Shown: positions 6,066 through 12,229, counted from the first letter of the stretch. The stretch: DNA of 14,271 nucleotides from DASSTY01 sp035760645 (GCA_035760645.1 DASTSO010000157.1:1-14271), one strand, 5' to 3'. Notes: generated by a model not told the origin, from the letters alone. Numbers and translations: made by a program.

Positions 6066-7181
6066 ATGCCCCGGTCTCCCCTCCTGTGGCTCGGCGCGGC
6101 CGCCGTGCTCGCCGTTGCCGGCTGCTCGGACAGCTCGACTCCCACCGCCGCCTCGAGCGCCGCCGCGCGTCCCGACCTCGCGCAGGCCTCGTCGCGGAGC
6201 GGCCCCACCCTCACGCCCCAGAGCAGCGGGACGGACAAGCTGCTGATCAGCGTGAGCGCCGTGAACCAGCGCGTCGCCTGGGCGGCGGGCGATGGCGGGA
6301 CCTTCACCGTCACGACCGACGGCGGCGCCACCTGGCGCGCCGGCGTGGTGCCCGGGGCGGAGGGCCTGCAGTTCCGCGACGTCGAGGGGGTGAGCGCGAA
6401 GGAGGCGTACCTCCTCTCGATCGGCAACGGCACCGACTCGCGCATCTATCACACGACCGACGGCGGGCAGACCTGGGAGCTCCAATTCGAGAACCAGGAC
6501 CCCGCCGCCTTCTACGACTGCTTCGCCTTCTGGACCCCGAACCGCGGCTACGCCTTCAGCGACGCGGTGGACGGCCGCTTCCCCGTGCTCCGCACCACGA
6601 ACGGCGAGACCTGGCAGGACATCGGCGACAACCTTCCCGCCGCACAGGAGGGCGAGGCGGGCTTCTCCTCGGGCGGCACCTGCACGGCCGTGCAGGGCGG
6701 CAAGCGCGGCTGGATCGTCACGGGCGGCCCGGGCCAGGCGCGCGTGCTCCTCACCACCGACGGCGGCGACACCTGGACCGCCTACCCGACGCCGATCGAG
6801 ACCCAGGCCACCCCGGAGGGCGCGGCAGGGGCCTTCAGCATCGACTTCCGCGACCCCAACCACGGCATCCTGGCCGGCGGCGACCTGGTGCGCGAGAGCG
6901 AGGTGCTCCAGAACGTCGCTACGACGAGCGACGGCGGCCGCACCTGGACGCTCGCCACCCCGTTCCCCTTCGGGAACGTCTTCACCCTGAGCTACGCCAA
7001 CAAGGCGGGCCTCCGCACCGTGGTCGCCGTCGCCCGCGGGGGGGTGGCCTGGTCGCCCGACGAGGGGACGACCTGGATCCCGCTCCCGGACCTGGTCGGC
7101 TACTGGGCCGTGTCGTTCGCGAACCAGAACGCCGGGTGGATCGTGGGGACCGGGGGCAGGATCGTGAAGGTGAGCTTCTAG
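6066..7181 (+). CDS. BNR-repeat / Ycf48-like beta-propeller lipoprotein
   Basis: A 371-residue exported lipoprotein. The N-terminus has a short basic start, a hydrophobic stretch and the lipobox VAGC with the lipidated Cys20, followed by a Ser/Thr/Ala-rich tether to about residue 55. The rest is a beta-propeller of BNR/Asp-box type: TTDGGATW (83-90), then TTDGGQTW, TTNGETW, TTDGGDTW, TSDGGRTW and SPDEGTTW, spaced as propeller blades. The fold matches Ycf48/HCF136 and sialidase-like propellers. Ycf48 assembles photosystem II, but similar propellers are common in non-phototrophs with unknown roles, so no photosynthetic function is claimed. GGAG at 6057-6060 is five bases before the chosen ATG; an in-frame ATG at 6033 would spoil the signal peptide. 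A CRP-like site lies upstream. Confidence 0.86.
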   Translation: MPRSPLLWLGAAAVLAVAGCSDSSTPTAASSAAARPDLAQASSRSGPTLTPQSSGTDKLLISVSAVNQRVAWAAGDGGTFTVTTDGGATWRAGVVPGAEGLQFRDVEGVSAKEAYLLSIGNGTDSRIYHTTDGGQTWELQFENQDPAAFYDCFAFWTPNRGYAFSDAVDGRFPVLRTTNGETWQDIGDNLPAAQEGEAGFSSGGTCTAVQGGKRGWIVTGGPGQARVLLTTDGGDTWTAYPTPIETQATPEGAAGAFSIDFRDPNHGILAGGDLVRESEVLQNVATTSDGGRTWTLATPFPFGNVFTLSYANKAGLRTVVAVARGGVAWSPDEGTTWIPLPDLVGYWAVSFANQNAGWIVGTGGRIVKVSF

Positions 7182-7225
7182 CCCTTGAACTAACCGCCGC
7201 CCCGTGCCACATTTCCCCGCTCGCT

Positions 7226-7264
7226 GGAGCCGTGGCCGAGTGGCTGAAGGCGGCGGTTTGCTAA
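7226..7264 (+). tRNA. 5' half of tRNA-Ser(GCU), interrupted just after the anticodon loop
   Basis: The sequence gives an acceptor strand GGAGCCG (7226-7232), TG, a D arm GCC/GGC with the loop GAGTGGCTGAA, and an anticodon stem strand GCGGT (7253-7257). The loop TTGCTAA (7258-7264) holds anticodon GCT at 7260-7262. This is the standard bacterial serine form. From 7265 the match fails: ACCGC should complete the stem but GAGCA follows, and there is no T arm (GGTTCGANTCC) or 3' acceptor strand CGGCTCC in place. It is therefore a truncated gene, most simply the scar or junction of an element inserted in the anticodon loop. A decayed tRNA pseudogene is the alternative. Confidence 0.65.
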
Positions 7265-7312
7265 GAGCATCGGGCGCTTTCCCGCCCTGTCCGGCTGAGT
7301 CCGATCCTGTTG

Positions 7313-7352
7313 CGCGGCGCCCTCTTATCCCGAGCGGCGCCGCGTTCGTTTT
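7313..7352 (+). terminator. Terminator-like GC hairpin with short T tract
   Basis: CGCGGCGCC (7313-7321) pairs perfectly with GGCGCCGCG (7336-7344) across a 14-base loop and is followed by TTCGTTTT. It lies about where a terminator would be expected after a full-length tRNA-Ser starting at 7226. The long loop and imperfect T tract lower confidence. Confidence 0.45.
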
Positions 7353-7428
7353 CCTGCCCTGTCCTGTCGGATCCCGCCCTGTCTGTCTGAGGAAGTGTCT
7401 ACGCCGACGTCGTGCGCGTTCACCCGGT

Positions 7429-7452
7429 GCACGTCCCGCAGCACGTCCCGCA
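7429..7452. repeat. 12-bp tandem direct repeat, two copies
   Basis: GCACGTCCCGCA occurs twice with no gap (7429-7440 and 7441-7452), and a third partial copy (GCAC) follows at 7453-7456. It lies just before the ATAGATGG repeat cluster. Confidence 0.7.
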
Positions 7453-7473
7453 GCACACTCGCCCGCTCGATCG

Positions 7474-7584
7474 CATAGATGGCCAACGTCCATAGATGGC
7501 CATCCAGATGGCCAACCCATGACCATCTATCGAGTCCACTGATTACACAACAACTTAGATCGTGTCTGAACGATAGATGGTCAT
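7474..7584. repeat. Cluster of five ATAGATGGYCA-type repeats in both orientations
   Basis: CATAGATGGCCA is at 7474-7485 and again at 7491-7502, with CAGATGGCCAA at 7505-7515. The reverse-oriented ATGACCATCTATCG is at 7519-7532, and its exact complement CGATAGATGGTCAT is at 7571-7584, giving a 14-bp perfect inverted repeat with a 38-bp spacer. Copies two and three also form an 18-bp palindrome, TGGCCATC-CA-GATGGCCA (7497-7514). The arrangement resembles arrays of integrase or excisionase arm sites, or replication iterons. No gene explains it. Confidence 0.7.
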
Positions 7585-7714
7585 CCCAATGTGTATCGGG
7601 AGCCGATCGGGCCAGTCGCTCGCGACCGGAGCAGCGTGGGCGAGCACCGTCGTCGCCTTTCCACCACGCGGTGCACGCAGTACGTTGCGGTTGCCTTCAC
7701 CAAGGAGGTCGCCC

Positions 7715-7744
7715 ATGACCAAGCTCGTGAGGCACAGCCGGTAA
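7715..7744 (+). other. Nine-codon ORF behind a perfect Shine-Dalgarno
   Basis: AAGGAGGT (7702-7709) is a full match to the 16S anti-Shine-Dalgarno and stands five bases before ATG ACC AAG CTC GTG AGG CAC AGC CGG TAA, encoding MTKLVRHSR. It may be a leader peptide or the surviving start of a deleted gene. The perfect 8-bp-arm hairpin at 7782-7801 follows closely, which would suit a leader, but no plus-strand gene follows within 800 bp. Confidence 0.35.
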
Positions 7745-7781
7745 ACACCCAGATGCGGGGATAACCACACGGCTCCCGGCT

Positions 7782-7801
7782 GCCGCGGCTCAGGCCGCGG
7801 C
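7782..7801. other. Perfect 8-bp hairpin
   Basis: GCCGCGGC, loop TCAG, GCCGCGGC. No T tract follows on either strand. It lies between the 9-codon ORF and the larger hairpin at 7848-7882. Confidence 0.45.
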
Positions 7802-7847
7802 TCGAGAGGACCGAGCCAACGGGATGTGGGATCGCGGCATGGCATGG

Positions 7848-7882
7848 GACGGCGCCCGGAGCCTGAGCTCCTGGGCGCCGTC
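7848..7882 (-). terminator. Long hairpin downstream of the minus-strand lipoprotein
   Basis: GACGGCGCCC (7848-7857) pairs perfectly with GGGCGCCGTC (7873-7882). Inside, GGAGC (7858-7862) pairs with GCTCC (7867-7871) around the loop CTGA, leaving only T7872 bulged. This 15-bp stem begins 18 bp past the lipoprotein stop. No U tract follows, so it would be a T-less terminator or mRNA 3' stabiliser. Confidence 0.5.
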
Positions 7883-7899
7883 GTCATGTGCTCCTAGCC

Positions 7900-8355
7900 C
7901 TACCGCTTGTGGCCGGTTGCTGCAGCCGTGCACGTCGGGCCGCCGGAGAAGTGGAACACGGGACCGGCCCCCGGCATCGGGTCCGTGATCGTCCCGTCGA
8001 GTGATCCGTCGGCGCCGAGTGTGCCGGTGAAGAGCAGCGCGTGCGTGCGGTCCCCCGACCCCCACATGTGGAACTCCGCCGCCCCGGACTCGAGGTCCAC
8101 GCTCCCGTCGAGCGGCCGGAAGAAGCCAAGGTCCGCCTCGTTATTGGTCCAAGCGTTGGTCGCGCTCGTGAGCGCTCCCCCGGCCGTGGCAGTCAGGCGT
8201 ACCGGCAGGCTGCCGCGGAGACAGCTCCCCGAGACGTTCAGGTCCCAGGTCCCATTGATGTCGGCGGCACCTAGACCACCGGAGGGCCCGCCATCTCCGC
8301 AGCCGGCGGCGAAGGCGACAGCCGAGCACACGACAGCAACGACGGCGAGACGCAT
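7900..8355 (-). CDS. Small predicted lipoprotein of unknown function
   Basis: A 151-residue protein with a clear lipoprotein signal: a hydrophobic N-terminus and AAGC with Cys19, then a glycine-rich tether (GDGGPSGGLG). The mature part starts with INGTWDLNVSGSC and continues with beta-strand-like alternation (LPVRLTATAGGALTSA, AEFHMWGSGDRTHALLFTGTL, DGSLDGTITDP), suggesting a small beta-barrel or lipocalin-like fold. Two further cysteines (about 45 and 142) could form a disulfide. GGAGG stands four bases before the ATG at 8355; the open frame continues upstream but without a signal peptide. A strong hairpin follows the stop. I do not recognise the family, and no partner gene is adjacent. Confidence 0.72.
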   Translation of the reverse strand: MRLAVVAVVCSAVAFAAGCGDGGPSGGLGAADINGTWDLNVSGSCLRGSLPVRLTATAGGALTSATNAWTNNEADLGFFRPLDGSVDLESGAAEFHMWGSGDRTHALLFTGTLGADGSLDGTITDPMPGAGPVFHFSGGPTCTAAATGHKR

Positions 8356-8633
8356 ACTCCCTCCATGTCTGGTTGGTGCGCGACCGGCAGGGCGCGCGAA
8401 TGCTGGGCGATGGTTACGGGGTAGATCTACGGCCACGGTGTGACAGCGCGGCCGGAGGTAGAGCGAGAATGGAGATTGGAGCGTCACGCCGGCGTCAGCC
8501 ATCGAGCGCCCCTGGGGAAAACCCCAGGTGGCGGCCCTCCCGATCCGACGGTACCTTCGACGACGCCCGTTCCATGGGCGCGACTCCCCGCACATAGCCG
8601 TTGGTCGAGACACCCACCCCCGAGGAGGGACCC
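8356..8633. other. Divergent intergenic region with palindrome and tetraloop hairpin
   Basis: This 278-bp gap separates the divergent lipoprotein and small membrane-protein genes, so it should hold both promoters, but I see no convincing -35/-10 pair. It contains the 10-bp palindrome GTAGATCTAC (8421-8430) and a perfect hairpin CCTGGGG-AAAA-CCCCAGG (8511-8528) with no T tract. Confidence 0.45.
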
Positions 8634-8897
8634 ATGGGCATTGTCGTCGAAGACCCGCCAGTGAGGGAGAAGCGTGAGACATGGAGTGCGACGCCCTGTC
8701 TCGCGCTCGGCCTGCTCTTCCTGGCCGGGGGATTCTACTTCCTGATCACCTCCGGGACCCCGGTGCCCAACACGGGTCTCGAGGGGCTCGGTGTGGCCCT
8801 GCCCCGCGAGGTGGTGAACCTGCAGCGCCTCGCCTTCGGGCAGACGTTCACCATCAGCGGCGCCGTCTTCTTGGCGGTCGGGCTTCGTCCGCGCTGA
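8634..8897 (+). CDS. Small membrane protein with two predicted helices
   Basis: An 87-residue protein with a charged N-terminus (about 1-25), a first hydrophobic segment at about 30-48 (CLALGLLFLAGGFYFLI), a polar middle (PVPNTGLEGLGVALPREVVNLQRLAFG) and a second hydrophobic segment at about 69-83 (FTISGAVFLAVGL). GAGGAGGG at 8622-8629, four bases before the ATG, supports this start over the in-frame ATG at 8601. The layout suggests both ends on the same side of the membrane. No family is recognised. It is divergent from the lipoprotein and followed by 160 bp in which I see nothing definite. Confidence 0.65.
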   Translation: MGIVVEDPPVREKRETWSATPCLALGLLFLAGGFYFLITSGTPVPNTGLEGLGVALPREVVNLQRLAFGQTFTISGAVFLAVGLRPR

Positions 8898-9057
8898 CCA
8901 ATGCCTCGGATGGCCGACGTAGGCGATGCCCTCGGGCCCTCAGGGGGCACGGCTCACGCCCGAGCATACCTGACGGCTGCCGCCAGGACATGCCAGCGGC
9001 CACCGCTGCGCCTGTGGCTGGTGCTGGTGATCGCACTAAGAGAGGACTCGAACGCCG

Positions 9058-9525
9058 ATGCCAGATATCGCGACGATCTCAGCAGCGTTGACGAGCCTGA
9101 AGACCGCGACGGAGATCGCGAAAGCCCTCCGCGACCTGCCAACCACGCTGGAGAATGCCGAGCTCAAGCTGAGGGTCGCCGATCTCACGGGCGCACTCGC
9201 GGATCTCAAGCTGCAACTGACCGAGGTTCGCGAGGACATCGCGGCGCGGGAGACTCGGATCGCTGAACTGGAGGTGGCATTCGAGCGCCGAGAGGATCTC
9301 GTTCGGCACGGGGATGCGTACTACCGGAAGGGCGAAGGAGGAGAGGCAGTCGGGGATGCGTTCTGTCTCCGATGCTGGGAGGTGGAGCATCGACAGCGTC
9401 CGCTGGTCGACCACTTCGCGGATCGCTCGGTTCGCTTTTGCCCAGCCTGCAAGGCGCAGTATGATGGGCTCGCCACTCCCCTGCGGCGCCAAGCCACGCC
9501 GTCGAGCCGAGGCGCCCCCCTCTAG
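9058..9525 (+). CDS. Coiled-coil protein with C-terminal zinc-ribbon-like CxxC pair
   Basis: A 155-residue protein in two parts. Residues about 1-85 are helical with heptad-like spacing (LENAELKLRVADLTGALADL, then VREDIAARETRIAELEVAF), predicting a coiled coil. After DAYYRKGEGG come CLRCWEVEHRQ and CPACKAQY, four cysteines about 28 residues apart that probably bind zinc. I recall similar coiled-coil/CxRCWE/CPxCK proteins as hypotheticals on phages and genomic islands; no function is established. The only purine-rich stretch upstream (GAGAGGA, near 9042) is about ten bases from the ATG. The gene converges on the terminase operon with a shared hairpin between them. Confidence 0.75.
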   Translation: MPDIATISAALTSLKTATEIAKALRDLPTTLENAELKLRVADLTGALADLKLQLTEVREDIAARETRIAELEVAFERREDLVRHGDAYYRKGEGGEAVGDAFCLRCWEVEHRQRPLVDHFADRSVRFCPACKAQYDGLATPLRRQATPSSRGAPL

Positions 9526-9535
9526 CGGAGAATAT

Positions 9536-9556
9536 CGCCGCCCTCCTCGGGCGGCG
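9536..9556. terminator. Hairpin between convergent genes, probably a bidirectional terminator
   Basis: CGCCGCCC (9536-9543), loop TCCTC, GGGCGGCG (9549-9556): a perfect 8-bp GC stem in the 57-bp gap between two convergent genes. T content after the stem is modest on both strands (ACTCTGTATT on plus, ATATTCT on minus). Confidence 0.55.
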
Positions 9557-9582
9557 ACTCTGTATTCGGTCTATACCCTGTG

Positions 9583-10275
9583 TCAGCGGCGAACTGGGTA
9601 AGCCCGCCCGGGCAGCAGCGAATCGAAGCTCATCGAGGGCGGCGCCTCCGCCGGCGCCGTCCACCGCTCCCCGTACCACGCCGCGACGGCCAGCGCGAGC
9701 ACGAGGTCGTCGTGGCTCCCCTCGCGCCACGCGCCGTAGCTGTCGTGCCCCTGCTCGCTCACCTTGACCCGGAACGCCTTCAGCTCCGCGACGAGCGTCG
9801 ACACGAGCGGCATCTCCGCCGCGAACTTGAGCCGCTGCGACTGCAGGAGCACCTGCACGGCGCCGACGAGGTCCCGCTTCGGCACTCGCCACCCCGCCCC
9901 GTCCCGGCTCACCGCGTCCCCGCCGGTGATCGTGACCGGAATGGGCTTGAGCCCCGCCTCGCGCAGCATGTCCACCACCGGCCGCCCCACGCCCGTCGCG
10001 TCCACGACGAGCGCCGTCTGCCCGCGGATCGCGGGGTCGAACATGAGCCCGCGCACCCGGGCCACGATCGTCGGGTACGAGGTCCCGAGCGGTGCGCGCT
10101 CGAGGTGGCGGCACGGGAACTCCGCCGGCAGCGCCTCCCGGTAGCGCTCCATACACGTCACCCCGTTCACCTTGATCGGCCGCTCCGCGTCGCGGACGGT
10201 GACGATGCGCTGCAGCACGGCCATCGCGGTCCAGTCGCTCGCCTGCCCCAGGTCGAGCCCCAGGATGTATTTCAC
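9583..10275 (-). CDS. Large terminase, separate nuclease (RNase H-like) subunit
   Basis: A 230-residue protein matching only the C-terminal nuclease half of phage large terminases, the part that cuts concatemeric DNA during packaging. The RNase H-like acidic residues are in place: ILGLDLGQASDWT (D8), LVVDATGVG (D92) and GSHDDLVLALA (D189, D190), preceded by the typical RVPKRDLVGAVQVLLQ. The GTG start at 10275 overlaps the stop of the ATPase gene as GTGA, and GGGAGGTGGC just upstream supplies a Shine-Dalgarno, so this is a real second start and not simply a sequencing frameshift. It is the last gene of the minus-strand phage operon, followed by the hairpin at 9536-9556. A Holliday-resolvase-like RNase H protein is possible from fold alone, but the context makes terminase far more likely. 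Confidence 0.87.
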   Translation of the reverse strand: MKYILGLDLGQASDWTAMAVLQRIVTVRDAERPIKVNGVTCMERYREALPAEFPCRHLERAPLGTSYPTIVARVRGLMFDPAIRGQTALVVDATGVGRPVVDMLREAGLKPIPVTITGGDAVSRDGAGWRVPKRDLVGAVQVLLQSQRLKFAAEMPLVSTLVAELKAFRVKVSEQGHDSYGAWREGSHDDLVLALAVAAWYGERWTAPAEAPPSMSFDSLLPGRAYPVRR

Positions 10276-11042
10276 GCCACCTCCCGCATATCGAAGAGCG
10301 GCCGCACCTCGGGGGTGATCGCCGCCATGATCTCGTCGTAGCTGAACACGTCGTCCTCCGTGCCCACAAACTCGCAGAGGTACTCCGAGCGGAATCGGAG
10401 CGGCGGGAGGCTCCGCCGCTGCTCCTCGAGCCACGCGGGGCTGATGCGCGGGCACTCGTGCGCCGTGACCTTCGCCCGGTGCCACGCGGGCCCGCCCTCC
10501 GTCCATTCGTGGTGGAAGAAGCCCCGCTGGCCGAACGGCGTGGAGAGGAGGAACACCCCGCCCTGGCTCACCGCGAGCATCGGGAGCACCGCCTCATAGG
10601 TCGAGTCGCGGACCCAGGCCGCCTCGTCGATGACCAGCAGGGAGACGGCCGAATAGGAGCGGATCGTCGCTTCCTTGTCGGGCAGGCAGACGATGCGGCT
10701 GCCGTTGGCGAGCCACAGCTCGTCGGCGGTGTTGCGGTCGGCCGCCGTGTCGAGCTCGCCGCCGGCCGCGGCGAGCACCCGCTTCACCGTCTCGAAGAGG
10801 TTGCGGGACTGCCGGAACGCCGGGGCGATGATGAGCACGAGCGCCGGCGCGTAGAACAGGGCCTCGTGCACCGCGCGCACGGCGGTGACGGTGCTCTTGC
10901 CCGACTGCCGGCTGCAAAGGAGGATCGTCTTCGGCGCCCGGCGCTGCAGGATGTCGGCCTGCCACGGGTCGGGCTCCAAGCCCGCGGCCCGGGCCAGCCG
11001 TACCGGGTCGAGGCCCATGGCGAGCCTACGGGCGAGGTCCAT
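10272..11042 (-). CDS. terL: Large terminase, separate ATPase subunit
   Basis: A 256-residue protein matching the N-terminal packaging-motor ATPase of large terminases. It has an adenine-binding-type PDPWQADIL (W27, Q28), Walker A CSRQSGKST (43-51), Walker B LLVIDE (135-140, with D139 and the catalytic E140) and the coupling motif LLSTPFGQRG (165-174). The reading frame closes after FSYDEIMAAITPEVRPLFDM, where a normal TerL would continue into the nuclease domain; here the nuclease is the next gene in the -1 frame with its own start. Together the two make 486 residues, the usual size of one TerL. The start overlaps the upstream small-terminase-like gene by 17 bases. Confidence 0.91.
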   Translation of the reverse strand: MDLARRLAMGLDPVRLARAAGLEPDPWQADILQRRAPKTILLCSRQSGKSTVTAVRAVHEALFYAPALVLIIAPAFRQSRNLFETVKRVLAAAGGELDTAADRNTADELWLANGSRIVCLPDKEATIRSYSAVSLLVIDEAAWVRDSTYEAVLPMLAVSQGGVFLLSTPFGQRGFFHHEWTEGGPAWHRAKVTAHECPRISPAWLEEQRRSLPPLRFRSEYLCEFVGTEDDVFSYDEIMAAITPEVRPLFDMREVA

Positions 11043-11523
11043 CCGCCGTCCCCAGGTCGAGCGCGGCGGCGACGGCGAGCCGCGCCTCCGGATAGGGCTC
11101 GAGGGCGCGCAGCACGCGCCCGAGGAGCTCGCGCACGTCGCCCGCCATCTGCAGGTTCACCGTGGCGCCGTCGCGGAGCTTCCCCTCGAGCTTCGCCCGG
11201 AGGTCGAGGTTGCCGCGCGCCTCACGGATGGCCCCCAGCGCGAGTCGATGCTCCTTCGACTGCTCTGCGGCCGCAAGCACCGCCAACGTGCGGCGGTGGA
11301 GGTCGACCATCTCCGTGAGAAGGTCGTCCCCTCGCGCGGCCTCCTCAGCCTCGGCCGCCTTGGCGAGTGTTTCGGGCAGGTGGTTCTCCCGGTGGCGCCG
11401 CACGGCGATCTCCGAGAGGCCGTGCTGCGACGCTATGCGACGATTCCCGTCCCGGTCGGCCACGAGGGCGGCGTCGATCGCATCCCGTTCCGGATGCGCG
11501 CAGACGGTGCACCGGCGCGGCAT
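11026..11523 (-). CDS. Putative small terminase subunit: zinc-knuckle-like and helix-turn-helix DNA-binding protein
   Basis: A 165-residue protein immediately upstream of the terminase ATPase, the usual place for TerS, which recognises phage DNA and hands it to TerL. The N-terminus reads CTVCAHPERDAIDAAL (C5, C8, H10), then a helix-turn-helix-like IASQHGLSEIAVRRHRENHL (about 33-52). The remainder is helical and charged, with a heptad-like middle (about 55-120). The C5-x2-C8-x-H10 cluster could bind zinc. I chose the ATG at 11523, four bases after the upstream stop; a longer frame to 11964 is a shadow of the upstream gene. TerS is assigned by position and the DNA-binding motif, not by sequence identity; a phage transcriptional regulator is the alternative. 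Confidence 0.68.
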   Translation of the reverse strand: MPRRCTVCAHPERDAIDAALVADRDGNRRIASQHGLSEIAVRRHRENHLPETLAKAAEAEEAARGDDLLTEMVDLHRRTLAVLAAAEQSKEHRLALGAIREARGNLDLRAKLEGKLRDGATVNLQMAGDVRELLGRVLRALEPYPEARLAVAAALDLGTADGPRP

Positions 11524-11527
11524 GGGC

Positions 11528-12229
11528 TCAGCCGCCGGCCTGCGCGGCCTGCACCGCGATGTTGACCGCGCCCTCGAAGGCGCCGAGGCGCGCAGCCCGC
11601 AGGCCCGGGCGGTCGATGTTCGACGTCCCGCCGACGCCCCACAGGGCGAGCACGGCCGACAACTCCCCGCCGCGACGCTCCACCTCGGCGAGCAAGGCGG
11701 CGTGGCGCGCTGTGGCTGCCAGATCGCGCTCCGGCGGCACCCACCCGCGCACGGTCGGCTCGACCGTGGCCGCCGTCGTGAGGAACGCCTCCCGCAGCTC
11801 CGCCAGGCGTGATTGGGCGGCGACGATCTGTCGTGCCAGGGGTGCCAGCCGAGCCGCCGCCTCCTGCCGGGCGGCCTCCCAGGCGGCATGAGCCTCCATG
11901 GCCGTGCGCGCCAGCTCCGCGAGCCGGTCGAACGTGGCCTCCCACTGGGCCGCCTGCTCGGCACGTGCGAGCGCGGCGCCGCAATCGCTCCGGCGCGCTG
12001 CCTGATGCGCCAGGACGTCCTGCAGGGCGCTCAGGCGGGCTTGCGCAGCCGCGAGCGCCTCGAGGTCTGCCCCGTCGCGTAGCAGCGCATCCCGGTGCGC
12101 GGTGGCTTCCGTACGCTCCGCCTCGCAGCGCGCGATGGTGGCGTCGAGCGCGGCCACGTCCTCTCGGAGCGTGGCGAGGCCGAGCGGCGTGGCCGGCGGC
12201 GCCGGCGTCAGTGGCGTGGCGGTCGTCAT
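11528..12229 (-). CDS. Phage coiled-coil protein of unknown function
   Basis: A 233-residue protein, alanine- and arginine-rich and helical from about residue 18 to 160 with long heptad-like stretches (LREDVAALDATIARCEAERT, LARQIVAAQSRLAELREAFL). A short different C-terminus follows: VRGWVPPERDLAATARHAAL, then LWGVGGTSNIDRPGL. GAGGGGGG four bases before the ATG is a good ribosome-binding site. It is four bases upstream of the small-terminase-like gene and nine bases after the preceding gene, so it is in the same transcript. A scaffold, head-tail connector or tail chaperone could look like this; nothing decides between them. Confidence 0.7.
   Translation of the reverse strand: MTTATPLTPAPPATPLGLATLREDVAALDATIARCEAERTEATAHRDALLRDGADLEALAAAQARLSALQDVLAHQAARRSDCGAALARAEQAAQWEATFDRLAELARTAMEAHAAWEAARQEAAARLAPLARQIVAAQSRLAELREAFLTTAATVEPTVRGWVPPERDLAATARHAALLAEVERRGGELSAVLALWGVGGTSNIDRPGLRAARLGAFEGAVNIAVQAAQAGG

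Larger units (their letters stand above)
7265..7899. other. Gene-poor, repeat-rich stretch next to the broken tRNA
   Basis: About 635 bp without a convincing gene. It contains a terminator-like hairpin (7313-7352), an imperfect 19-bp direct repeat (7281-7299 and 7373-7391, 17 of 19 identical), a 12-bp tandem repeat (7429-7452), the ATAGATGG repeat cluster (7474-7584), a 9-codon ORF with a perfect Shine-Dalgarno (7715-7744) and two strong hairpins (7782-7801, 7848-7882). The part from about 7470 to 7600 is visibly richer in A and T than its surroundings. Confidence 0.5.

Noticed and set aside
5988..7526. A 512-codon minus-strand frame opposite the propeller lipoprotein and the tRNA fragment
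   Set aside because: It is antisense to a motif-rich gene and has no recognisable domain.
7429..7584. CRISPR-like array
   Set aside because: The repeats are 11-14 bp, irregularly spaced and in both orientations, without uniform spacers or cas genes.
7265..7700. Group I intron interrupting the tRNA in its anticodon loop
   Set aside because: No 3' exon (anticodon-stem partner, T arm, acceptor strand) is found downstream, and I could not recognise conserved P/Q/R/S core elements.
7755..7776. CGGCTCC near 7770, complementary to the tRNA acceptor strand GGAGCCG
   Set aside because: No T arm or anticodon-stem partner precedes it, so it is not the missing 3' half; a 7-base match is expected by chance.
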